Positions 17,145-24,653 of a DNA stretch of 64,000 nucleotides are shown here, piece by piece. Below the pieces are notes generated by a model that did no database searches, was not told the origin of the DNA, and worked only from the letters and a program-made list of their open reading frames with translations. This DNA comes from SLHU01 sp009929975 (GTDB taxonomy: Bacteria; Bacillota; Clostridia; Saccharofermentanales; UBA5734): NCBI GenBank assembly GCA_040776905.1, contig JAXGZQ010000003.1, forward strand, positions 186,001 through 250,000, written 5' to 3'. The stretch's first letter is position 1; each line of letters opens with the position of its first letter. The position numbers and the translations under genes were made by a program.

Positions 17145-18329
17145 TTACCCGGTCTGATCCTCCTGATAAAGCCAGCAGGCTTTATTTTTTTCCCGGAAAA
17201 GCGCGGATTCGGCATCAGCCTGTTCACAATGAGCCGTCAGGTCAAAATCCGGCCGGCGTATGGTATCACTGCCTGACAGATGATCGATGAACCACGGACG
17301 GTCCGGATGATCCGGCGGCAGAAAAGCAAACGCGTCATGTGTCTGGCGAATCGCGTCCAGCAGGGTGACAGCAGCGGTATACGGTTTGAATGTCTGCCGG
17401 TCCAGAATATGAATCTGAAATCCTGCACAGGTCCGGGCCTGATGTTTCGATCCGCCGGGCTGAAACCAGCAGGGTCTGAGATGGCAGCCTGTAAGCAGGG
17501 TTTTATTCAATTGCGACAACACACGATCATGATCCAACCAGGGTGCGCCAATCAGTTCAAAGGGATGTGTTGTCCCTCTTCCTTCGGAAAGGTTGGTTCC
17601 TTCGAAAAGGCAGGTTCCCAGATAGACCAGCGCGCTGTCAATGGTCGGGATATTCGGTGACGGTGAAACCCAGGTCAGACCCGTCTCATCATAGCAGGCA
17701 TTCCGGTGCCAGCCGCTCAGCGGGGCAACGGACAATTCACAGCCGATCGACTGGCTGTGATTGATATAGCCGGCAAACTCAGCGATGGTCAGGCCATAGC
17801 GGACCGGCACAGGATACAGCCCGACAAAAGAACTGAATGCCGGGTCGAGAACAGGGCCCTCAACCCGATTACCGCCAACCGGATTGGGCCGATCCAGCAC
17901 GACGACCGGGATGCCCATTTCGGCACAGCGCTTCATACAATAAATCATCGAATACAGATAGGTATAAAACCTCGCGCCGACATCCTGCAGATCAATCACA
18001 AAAACATCAATACCTGCCAGCTGTTCATCAGATGGCGCTTTGTTCTCACCGTACAGACTATAAACCGGCAGCCCTGTCTGCGCGTCAACCTGATGGTCAA
18101 TCAGAGCACCGGCCTGCTGTTCTCCACGGATACCGTGCTCAGGAGCAAACAGAGCCTTCAACTGATATCGCTCAGCGACCCGGTTGACGGAATGCCTGAA
18201 TTCATGGTCTATGCTGGCGGCCGATGTCAGCAGACCAACCGTCTGATGTTTCAATAAGCGGTCTACCGTCTCGAGCCGATCAATTCCGCATCGGACCGAA
18301 TCAGATTGAATGCTTCTCTTTGCCATCAT
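17145..18329 (-). CDS. namZ: NamZ-like exo-beta-N-acetylmuramidase (DUF1343)
   Basis: A 394-residue DUF1343 protein. Visible family motifs are LFAPEHGIRGE, VFVIDLQDVGARFYTYLYSM, VVVLDRPNPVGG and EGTNLSEGRGTTHPFELIGAPW. NamZ removes terminal MurNAc from peptidoglycan fragments. No signal peptide is seen, so it probably acts in the cytoplasm on imported muropeptides, unlike the secreted Bacillus enzyme. AAGGAGGCGGCA precedes the first of two ATGs. It is the last gene of the MurNAc operon, 10 bases after the AmiE-like gene, the same partnership as amiE/namZ in Bacillus. Confident on family; the activity is by homology. Confidence 0.9.
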   Translation of the reverse strand: MMAKRSIQSDSVRCGIDRLETVDRLLKHQTVGLLTSAASIDHEFRHSVNRVAERYQLKALFAPEHGIRGEQQAGALIDHQVDAQTGLPVYSLYGENKAPSDEQLAGIDVFVIDLQDVGARFYTYLYSMIYCMKRCAEMGIPVVVLDRPNPVGGNRVEGPVLDPAFSSFVGLYPVPVRYGLTIAEFAGYINHSQSIGCELSVAPLSGWHRNACYDETGLTWVSPSPNIPTIDSALVYLGTCLFEGTNLSEGRGTTHPFELIGAPWLDHDRVLSQLNKTLLTGCHLRPCWFQPGGSKHQARTCAGFQIHILDRQTFKPYTAAVTLLDAIRQTHDAFAFLPPDHPDRPWFIDHLSGSDTIRRPDFDLTAHCEQADAESALFREKNKACWLYQEDQTG

Positions 18330-18339
18330 TGCCGCCTCC

Positions 18340-19422
18340 TTAAGGATGCAGGGTCTTCACATCATTCAAAGCCGCTTCATGGAAACGCGTTCGATAATCC
18401 GGCATGATCGGTAAATTCCGACCGAAATGAACCCGATTGGTCAGCAGGATGAAATAAAATCCCTGTTCCGGGCTGATCACCATCGATGTCCCGGTAAAGC
18501 CGGTATGGCCGAAAGCGCCTGTCCGGTAAAATGGATGATCAGCACTGTGTGATTCTCTCGGCCAAAGGACAACCCCCAGACCTCTCGCCTGATTGAGCCC
18601 TTCCGTCCAGTTCATGATCATCAGGTCAAATAGTTCAGGCGTGATCAGCCCCTGACCACGGTTGAGCATACATTGGGCGATCAGAATCAGATCGGACAGC
18701 GGCGCGAAAACACCGGCATTACCCGAAACACCACCGAGAAAACGTGCGTTTTCATCATGGACCTGGCCGCAGATATGGTGTCCGCTGAGCGGATCGAGTT
18801 CAGTCGCGGCCACTGATTCGGCAGTTGATTTGCAAAAGTGTCCGGAGATGGGACGATAGCCGGTTCCGGTCATGCCGAGCGGCTGAAATATCCATTCATG
18901 GGCCAGCTGATCCAATCGACGGCCGCTGATCTGTTCAAGCAGACGGCCAAGCAGAATGAAACCCATGCAACTGTAGATGACCTGCTGTCCGGGTCGGCCG
19001 GCTAATGGCCGGCTCAGGATTTCCTTCGCGGCATCCTGCGGCGGCGCGATGCCGTTTCGCAGCATGAAATGAGCTTCGAATCCAGCGGTGTGGCACAGCA
19101 GGTGGCGAATGGTGACCGCGGTTTTATCATTCGGGACATCCATGTAGCGGTTGATTGAGTGATCGAGATCAAGTTTTCCCTGATCAATCAAACGCAAAGC
19201 AACCAGTGTTGTTGCCAGCCATTTACTGAGAGACGCGAGGTCATACCGTGTTGATTCACCGGCCGGCCGCCTGACCGGCCAGACAGCCGCGTCTCCCTCA
19301 ATCCGCTTGAACAGGACGGACTCATGGGTGCCGACGGCTGCTGCATAGGACGGAAAAGCTCCAACAGACAACGCTTGCCTGAGCATCTGTCCCGTCTGAA
19401 TGAATGCAGGTATCGATTCCAT
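18340..19422 (-). CDS. Beta-lactamase-fold serine hydrolase, AmiE-like
   Basis: A 360-residue serine hydrolase of the class C beta-lactamase/esterase fold. The nucleophile motif is SLSK (S64, K67) in YDLASLSKWLATTL; the second motif reads YSC where YSN is usual; HTGFTGTS near the C-terminus supplies the third element. In Bacillus the equivalent neighbour of NamZ is AmiE, which cuts the MurNAc-L-Ala amide. No signal peptide is seen. The start is ATG after GAGG; an earlier TTG overlaps that site. Position between a PIG-L deacetylase and NamZ supports muropeptide trimming, but esterase or peptidase activity cannot be excluded. Confidence 0.8.
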   Translation of the reverse strand: MESIPAFIQTGQMLRQALSVGAFPSYAAAVGTHESVLFKRIEGDAAVWPVRRPAGESTRYDLASLSKWLATTLVALRLIDQGKLDLDHSINRYMDVPNDKTAVTIRHLLCHTAGFEAHFMLRNGIAPPQDAAKEILSRPLAGRPGQQVIYSCMGFILLGRLLEQISGRRLDQLAHEWIFQPLGMTGTGYRPISGHFCKSTAESVAATELDPLSGHHICGQVHDENARFLGGVSGNAGVFAPLSDLILIAQCMLNRGQGLITPELFDLMIMNWTEGLNQARGLGVVLWPRESHSADHPFYRTGAFGHTGFTGTSMVISPEQGFYFILLTNRVHFGRNLPIMPDYRTRFHEAALNDVKTLHP

Positions 19423-19430
19423 ACTCAACC

Positions 19431-20129
19431 TCAGAATGTGGTGATGGTCTTCCGCTTGCTCATCGGCGGGATGTCAAACGCCTGGGCATACCGGGTTCGT
19501 GCCTCAATGCCGCGGACCGACATCAGATGCGTGTAATACTCACGGTACTCAAATGATGTACTGTGAACGGTAAACCAATGCAGCGCGATCGCTTCACGCC
19601 ACAAGTCGAATCCCGCCTGGCTGACCGAAAAGTAGACAGACGGCGAGAAATCAAACGGATCTTCCCAGTTTTCCGCATAATAGGGACCACCGGCGAAATG
19701 GGGCGGCCGCTCACGTTCGAAACCCGGCAGAGCAGCATAGAACTGGGCATCATTGACCAGCTCATGTGTGGCGATATGATCTTTATGGATGCTGTTCTTC
19801 CAATGTGTCAGCAGGACATCCGGGCGATATTGACGAATCAGGTCACAGATCTCAAACGCGACGCTCTCATTGACCGGCAGTTCCCCATCGGCATACGGCA
19901 GGACAACAGCCGTTCCCTTCAACATTTTGGCAAAACCTTCAGCTTCAGTTATTTTCTGCCGGCGATAGTCCGCCGTCGAGAGATGCGGCGGATTACCTTT
20001 CTCGCCTCCGGTCAAAGCGACCGTGACAATGTGATCTCCTTCAAGGGCCCGTGTCGCCAGCACGCCGCCGCAGGTCAGCTCCATATCACCGATATGGCCT
20101 CCGATCGCCATGATTGTCTTATGGTTCAT
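19431..20129 (-). CDS. PIG-L/LmbE-family deacetylase
   Basis: A 232-residue zinc deacetylase. The metal motif, usually AHPDDE, reads GGHIGDMELTCGG here (H12, D15, E17), and HKDHIATHEL provides the further His. Related enzymes deacetylate GlcNAc-type sugars and LMW-thiol precursors. AGGAGGTC lies 6 bases before the ATG. Directly beyond that ribosome site the DNA is that of the IS110 element, so the gene is cut off from its operon promoter. Without the insertion it would begin about 36 bases after the acetyltransferase gene. A sugar or muropeptide deacetylase role is inferred from context. Confidence 0.85.
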   Translation of the reverse strand: MNHKTIMAIGGHIGDMELTCGGVLATRALEGDHIVTVALTGGEKGNPPHLSTADYRRQKITEAEGFAKMLKGTAVVLPYADGELPVNESVAFEICDLIRQYRPDVLLTHWKNSIHKDHIATHELVNDAQFYAALPGFERERPPHFAGGPYYAENWEDPFDFSPSVYFSVSQAGFDLWREAIALHWFTVHSTSFEYREYYTHLMSVRGIEARTRYAQAFDIPPMSKRKTITTF

Positions 20130-20188
20130 TTGACTTGACCTCCTAGTATTATTAAGTTGCGCTGTCAAGCGCAAGATTTCTTGTTGCT

Positions 20189-20197
20189 TGATATAAT
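20189..20197 (+). promoter_or_regulatory. Extended -10 promoter in the left end of the IS110 element
   Basis: TG-A-TATAAT is a perfect extended -10. The region 17 bases upstream (GCGCAA, the arm of a TTGCGC/GCGCAA hairpin) is a poor -35. A transcript would start near 20204, just before the first large stem-loop, and run on into the transposase gene. Confidence 0.65.
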
Positions 20198-20203
20198 GCA
20201 CGC

Positions 20204-20340
20204 AGGCGCTGTGGACTGGTACGACCTCCTACCGCTATGACGGTTTTACTAAGGCTCCAGCCACAGCTTTTTGCAAAATTGGTAATGAGTCAGATACCGC
20301 ACGACGGTTTATATGGAACTAGGATCCGGTAGCAAAAAGT
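20204..20340 (+). ncRNA. Predicted IS110 bridge RNA (two tandem guide loops)
   Basis: Two large stem-loops follow each other. The first has GCTGTGG-A-CTGG (20208-20219) paired with CCAGCCACAGC (20257-20267), an 11-pair stem with one bulged A closing a 37-base loop that holds a small inner ACCG/CGGT helix. The second has CTTTTTGC (20267-20274) paired with GCAAAAAG (20332-20339) around a 57-base loop with inner TACCG/CGGTA. This is the target-loop then donor-loop order of IS621-type bridge RNAs. Loop 1 carries GACCTCCTA, identical to the left flank of the element. The RNA ends are unknown; it may extend towards the transposase start. Structure was paired by eye. Confidence 0.65.
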
Positions 20341-20383
20341 CTGTGGAACATTCAGCGTACTTTCTAATAAGGATGGTCAAGAT

Positions 20384-21559
20384 ATGATCTATGTTGGCAT
20401 TGATGCCGCCAAGGACAAACACGATTGCTGCATCCTCGGTGGTAACGGACAAACCGTTCAGGAGGCATTTACCTTCCGGAATAACCACGAAGGGTTTGAA
20501 CAGTTGATATCTGCAATCCAGAGAAGCTCAGAAGCCGAGGGGTCCGGACAAATAAAAGCAGGACTTGAATCCACCGGACACTACAGCGGCAACCTTGAGA
20601 CCTTTCTCCGTGACAGCGGAGTCGAGCTGGTGGTTTTCAACCCGTTACAGGTCAACCTGTACCGTAAGTCCCAAACTCTTCGGAAAACCAAAACAGACAA
20701 GGTCGATGCCAAATGCATCGCGCAACTGCTCATGACAGCAGAATCAAATCCTGTGTCTGTATCTTACCAAATTCAGGAGCTAAAGGCACTAACCCGTCAC
20801 CGGTCCCGGATGGTTTCCCAGCGGACCAAGCTCAAAGTAAGTATCTCCAGATTAGTCGTCATTCTGTTTCCTGAGCTGCCAACGGTCTGCAATTCAGTCA
20901 CTCAAGCCGCTATGAAGGCTTTGCTGCTTGAACTGCCCAGTGCCCGCCAAATTGCAGCTTGTCGCATTGATCGGCTGACCAATTTGCTGAGAACTGCTTC
21001 CAATGGCCGTTACGGCCGTGCCAAAGCCGAAGCGATAAAATCCCTGGCTCAGCAGTCTATTGGTGCTAACAGCCCAGCGGCAGCCTTGGAATTGCAGCTG
21101 ACTGTGCAGCATCTTGATTTCCTGCAAAAGCAGATTAACGAGCTGGACAAAACAATCCGGGCAGCAGTTGTGCAGACGCAGTCTCCGATCTTGTCCATTC
21201 CGGGCATCGGTCCTACATTGGCTGGCATTATCCTGGCAGAGATCGGCGACATTCACCGCTTCAGCTCCCCGGACAAGCTTCAGGCCTTTGCTGGACTTGA
21301 TCCATCGACTTACCAGTCTGGCAACTTCAAAGCCGACAGGACGCCAATGGTCAAGCATGGCTCTACCTATCTGCGTTGGGCCTTGATGCAGGCGGCACGT
21401 CTGGCCGCTGTACACTGTGAGACTTTCAGTCGATACCTGGCAGCCAAGCAGGCTCAAGGCAAACATTATTTCGTTGCCCTTGGCCATACAGCTAAAAAAC
21501 TCATACGCGTCATATTTCACATTCTGAATACCAACGAGGTCTTTGTCCCTCAGACGTAA
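20384..21559 (+). CDS. IS110-family DEDD transposase/recombinase
   Basis: A 391-residue recombinase. The N-terminal RuvC-like DEDD domain shows D7 in YVGIDAAK, E62 in AGLESTGHY, and D105 and D108 in KTDKVDAKCIA. The C-terminal Transposase_20 domain shows LSIPGIGPTLAGIILAEIGD and YQSGNFKADR, whose Ser (about residue 312) is the likely nucleophile, then HGSTYLRWALMQAA. Both domains look complete and in frame, so the element may be active. IS110 recombinases use a bridge RNA transcribed from the element's own noncoding end to pair donor and target. AAGGATGG precedes the ATG. Confidence 0.95.
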   Translation: MIYVGIDAAKDKHDCCILGGNGQTVQEAFTFRNNHEGFEQLISAIQRSSEAEGSGQIKAGLESTGHYSGNLETFLRDSGVELVVFNPLQVNLYRKSQTLRKTKTDKVDAKCIAQLLMTAESNPVSVSYQIQELKALTRHRSRMVSQRTKLKVSISRLVVILFPELPTVCNSVTQAAMKALLLELPSARQIAACRIDRLTNLLRTASNGRYGRAKAEAIKSLAQQSIGANSPAAALELQLTVQHLDFLQKQINELDKTIRAAVVQTQSPILSIPGIGPTLAGIILAEIGDIHRFSSPDKLQAFAGLDPSTYQSGNFKADRTPMVKHGSTYLRWALMQAARLAAVHCETFSRYLAAKQAQGKHYFVALGHTAKKLIRVIFHILNTNEVFVPQT

Positions 21560-21663
21560 CTGAGTTCACCTTCGTCGCTCAGGCTTGCGCCAGATGGCTC
21601 AGGCCTTTTCAGCATGCATTATTTTCAAGGTTCAATGTCCCTAGCGCCTACGCTACCTTTTTC

Positions 21664-22695
21664 TCATTTGTCTCTTGACTTCATATAGTCAGTCTTTTTC
21701 ATATCGGCCCAGGTCCTGACTATTTTGAATCCGGCCGCCTCATAGATATTCCTCGCTGGGTTTGTTTCACCGGTAAACAGCGTCATGAAGGACGCGCCGA
21801 TCGCTTTCAGGTTAAGACACAGCGCTGAAAAAAGGACCTTGCCGGCACCACGGCCGCGATACCCGGAATGAATGCCGATACCGGCAAAATAACCGCGTCC
21901 GCTTGGCTGCACGCTGATCGGTCCGGTGAAGCCGCAGACTTTATTGTCATGCTCGACAATAATGACCGGATGCCGGGGTCCGTCCGGTGCGATATTGGCC
22001 ATGACGATCTGACGCCAGTCATCGCTGCCGAGATCATCAAGTAAAGCTTCCATTCCGTCATGAACCGCGGGATCAAAAATCGTGATATGGATCCCCTGGC
22101 CGGCAAGCCGTTGCAGACGAGTTTGAATTTCTGCCGGATATTGATAATGATCCAATGACTGATAATAGCTGTTCTGGTAGACAATATCACGATAACCCTG
22201 GTTCTTCAAAAACAGATAGCCGTCACAGGCGACATCAACCCCTGGCGAGTTGGGATGATCATGCCCGGGTGTGCCCGGCACAATCCAGTTCAGGGAAACC
22301 GGATTGAAAAACATGATCTCAAAACGATTCAACCGGTCGCCGGCCAGATGCATCAGGTCAGATTCCAACCGGCGAAGCAGCGTGGCACCGACTCCCTGAC
22401 GGCGATACGATTCATCCACAAGTACAATCGTCACATATCCCTGTTCACCCTGATCCCTGTATGTTCCGCCGGCATAGCCGATGAGCCGCTGTCCGTCACG
22501 GACGACCCGATTGATTTTACTGACACCGGGTATCGGATCGACCAGCAAGGTTCGAAACATTTCCGGGCTCAGTGGCTGGTAGACCAGTTTTCCTGGCCCG
22601 CAGCAGCTGTTCCATAGCGCGGTGGCGGACATCAGGTCACTGTCGGTAAATAGTTCCACCGTCCATTTGCGATGTTCGGAAATCGTCGGACTCAT
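21664..22695 (-). CDS. Tandem GNAT-family acetyltransferase
   Basis: A 343-residue protein with two GNAT-like halves. Acetyl-CoA loops are visible as YRRQGVGATLLRRLE near residue 100 and YRGRGAGKVLFSALCL near 280, the second followed by TLFTGETNPARNIYEAAGFKIVR, a typical GNAT C-terminus. GGAGGTTGCT precedes the ATG. It lies between the MurK-like kinase and the deacetylase in the MurNAc operon, so it might re-acetylate an amino sugar or acetylate a peptide stem; this is inference only. The IS110 element begins 21 bases beyond its stop. Confidence 0.82.
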   Translation of the reverse strand: MSPTISEHRKWTVELFTDSDLMSATALWNSCCGPGKLVYQPLSPEMFRTLLVDPIPGVSKINRVVRDGQRLIGYAGGTYRDQGEQGYVTIVLVDESYRRQGVGATLLRRLESDLMHLAGDRLNRFEIMFFNPVSLNWIVPGTPGHDHPNSPGVDVACDGYLFLKNQGYRDIVYQNSYYQSLDHYQYPAEIQTRLQRLAGQGIHITIFDPAVHDGMEALLDDLGSDDWRQIVMANIAPDGPRHPVIIVEHDNKVCGFTGPISVQPSGRGYFAGIGIHSGYRGRGAGKVLFSALCLNLKAIGASFMTLFTGETNPARNIYEAAGFKIVRTWADMKKTDYMKSRDK

Positions 22696-22716
22696 AGCAA
22701 CCTCCTCACGATCAGA

Positions 22717-23610
22717 TCAGGCCCTCATTTTCTGATAACTGAACACAACGGCGCGACTGGCATCAACAGATTGAAAATCGATTGTACAGCCCGGGAGTCT
22801 GCTTTCCAGTTCAGAGATCAGTGACTTCTGCAGATAGGGAATCCGCTGCAGCACACTGCCGCTGACCGCGATCGCAGGTGCCTGAAGTTTAAGAACCGCG
22901 GCACAGCTGACGACCATGTCTGCCAGTTGGACAGCGGCCTGTAAAAACAAACGACCGGCCTGCTCATTGCCTCGCAGCATCTGCTCTTCAATCAGAGGCA
23001 GCAGGGACGCGATCGCTGCTTTATCAGAGTGGTAAACAAAATAAACCAGGCCGGACCAGTCAGAAAGTCCCAGATGATCGAGAATGGCCTGCCCCAACCG
23101 GTCGAACGGCCGATTAAGATCACGCTGACGGGCCATGTCGCGAATCGCCTCCATGGCGATGGCATACCCGCTGCCGCTGTCACCGATCAGATGTCCCCAG
23201 CCGCCGACGCGGTGGATCTGCGGTCCATGGCGGCCCCAGGCAATGGAGCCGGTACCGGAAATAATCACAATGCCATCATTCAGGCCCAGTCTTGCTTCGA
23301 GAACCAGCAGCGCGTCACTGATCAGCCGGATCGGCCAGGGATACTGCTGCTGCAGTCTTTCGCTGAGTCGGGCTTTCAAATCACCTGTTTCAATCCCGGC
23401 CATCCCGACCAGGACATGCGCGATCCCATCACCGAGCCGTTTACGACAGGCCTCAATCAGGTCTCGGATGGCCAGATAGGCGGACTCGAGACCCGAAGCC
23501 GCCGGATTGGCGCTGCGTTCCTGAAAACGTTCAATTTCAGCCCCTTCAATTGTGTAGGCAACGGCTTTGGTTGATGAGCCTCCGGCGTCAATTCCGATCA
23601 GATACAACAT
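22717..23610 (-). CDS. murK: BadF/BadG-type amino-sugar kinase, MurK-like
   Basis: A 297-residue ASKHA-fold kinase. The phosphate-binding loops are LIGIDAGGSSTKAVAY at the N-terminus and VIISGTGSIAWG near residue 113; SDSGSGYAIAMEAIRDM supplies the adenosine-side loop. Clostridial MurK phosphorylates both GlcNAc and MurNAc with ATP, giving MurNAc-6-phosphate in cells without a MurNAc PTS. The gene begins 4 bases after murQ ends, AGGTGATGCC before the ATG; the open frame continues upstream into murQ but that part is not coding. The murQ pairing makes MurNAc kinase the best reading, with GlcNAc kinase as the alternative. Confidence 0.87.
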   Translation of the reverse strand: MLYLIGIDAGGSSTKAVAYTIEGAEIERFQERSANPAASGLESAYLAIRDLIEACRKRLGDGIAHVLVGMAGIETGDLKARLSERLQQQYPWPIRLISDALLVLEARLGLNDGIVIISGTGSIAWGRHGPQIHRVGGWGHLIGDSGSGYAIAMEAIRDMARQRDLNRPFDRLGQAILDHLGLSDWSGLVYFVYHSDKAAIASLLPLIEEQMLRGNEQAGRLFLQAAVQLADMVVSCAAVLKLQAPAIAVSGSVLQRIPYLQKSLISELESRLPGCTIDFQSVDASRAVVFSYQKMRA

Positions 23611-23614
23611 GGCA

Positions 23615-24559
23615 TCACCTTGACTCCTGAGATACTTCACGATCCAGTTCAGCCAGCGCATGATGAATACGGCTGCCAGCTTGTTCGAGCCGTGCTCTGG
23701 CTGTGTCGGGGTCCAGTCTGGCCAGCAGGGCAAATACCGCCAGACGCACATCATAACCGGTCTGATCCAGCATACTTTCAGCCTGCTCAAGTGAAACATC
23801 AGCAGACTGCATGACAATCCGGCGCGCTCTGGCCTTAAGTTTTTCATTGGTTGCCCGTACATCGACCATCAAATTCCCGTAGACTTTACCCAGGCGGATC
23901 ATGGTTCCGGTCGACAACATATTGAGAACCAGCTTGGTCGCGGTTCCCGCTTTCATCCGGGTAGACCCGGTGATCACTTCCGGCCCGGGGACTGGAGTAA
24001 TCGCGACATCGCTCTCCCGGGCAACCGGTGAATCCGGACTGCAGGACAAGCCGATCGTCAGGCATCCGATGGAACGGGCATACTCCATCGCGGCAAGGAC
24101 ATACGGGGTTCGGCCACTGGTCGCGATTCCAACCAGCGCATCCTCTGAACTCAATACGACCGCCTGCATATCCTGCCGGCCAAGTTCGCGGTTATCCTCC
24201 GCACCCTCCTGAGCCTTGACCAGGGCTTCCGCGCCCCCGGCGATCACCCCGATCACACGCCCTGGCTCAACACCAAAAGTGGGCGGACATTCTGATGCGT
24301 CCAGTACGCCGAGCCGGCCCGATGTTCCAGCTCCGCAGTAGACCAGCCGGCCACCATTTCGCATTCGCTGCGCGATCTCGTCAACAGCCCGGGCAATCGA
24401 AGGAAGCTCAGCCGCGACGGCAGGCGCGACGCCGGCATCTTCTTGATTGATCAAGGTCAGCATGTCGATTGTCGACAGCTGATCGATCGTTAATGTTCTG
24501 GGGTTGACTTGCTCGGTTGCAATAGCATGAAAGGTTGAATCAACGCGATCCTCGGACAT
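23615..24559 (-). CDS. murQ: N-acetylmuramic acid 6-phosphate etherase
   Basis: A 314-residue SIS-domain etherase. Near-invariant MurQ segments are visible: VYCGAGTSGRLGVLDASECPP, VIAGGAEALVKAQEGAEDN, VGIATSGRTPYVLAA and EVITGSTRMKAGTATK, followed by LMVDVRATNEKLKARARRI. It removes the lactyl ether from MurNAc-6-phosphate, giving GlcNAc-6-phosphate and D-lactate. Length is normal. It leads the MurNAc operon, followed at once by the kinase that makes its substrate. A regulator of the MurR type is not found nearby. An extended -10 promoter lies 60 bases upstream. Confidence 0.96.
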   Translation of the reverse strand: MSEDRVDSTFHAIATEQVNPRTLTIDQLSTIDMLTLINQEDAGVAPAVAAELPSIARAVDEIAQRMRNGGRLVYCGAGTSGRLGVLDASECPPTFGVEPGRVIGVIAGGAEALVKAQEGAEDNRELGRQDMQAVVLSSEDALVGIATSGRTPYVLAAMEYARSIGCLTIGLSCSPDSPVARESDVAITPVPGPEVITGSTRMKAGTATKLVLNMLSTGTMIRLGKVYGNLMVDVRATNEKLKARARRIVMQSADVSLEQAESMLDQTGYDVRLAVFALLARLDPDTARARLEQAGSRIHHALAELDREVSQESR

Positions 24560-24619
24560 ATGACGGCCTCCGACTACACCTGTTCGGTTGTTCTTGAGTC
24601 ACATCAAACGGTCATTAAT

Positions 24620-24628
24620 ATTATAACA
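24620..24628 (-). promoter_or_regulatory. Extended -10 promoter upstream of murQ
   Basis: On the minus strand TG-T-TATAAT is a perfect extended -10, about 60 bases before the murQ start. No good -35 is seen. It would drive murQ, murK and the GNAT gene; genes beyond the IS110 element would need read-through or another start. Confidence 0.6.
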
Positions 24629-24653
24629 ATCCGGGTGCGGAATAACCATCGCA

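Larger units (their letters stand above)
20143..21642 (+). mobile_element. IS110-family insertion sequence (about 1.5 kb)
   Basis: A single-transposase element without terminal inverted repeats, as expected for IS110. Proposed edges are the CT dinucleotides in the repeated pentamer CCTAG (20142-20146 and 21640-21644). About 240 noncoding bases lie before the transposase and about 80 after it, the arrangement of the IS110 subgroup whose bridge RNA comes from the left end. It separates the GNAT gene from the PIG-L gene of the MurNAc operon; removing it would join them with a 36-base spacer. The right noncoding end has GCTCAGG twice. Edges are my proposal and uncertain to several bases. Confidence 0.8.

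Noticed and set aside
20157..20174. TTGACA on the minus strand inside the TTGCGC/GCGCAA hairpin, as an outward promoter for the PIG-L gene
   Set aside because: No -10 hexamer at an acceptable distance; only AT-rich sequence follows.
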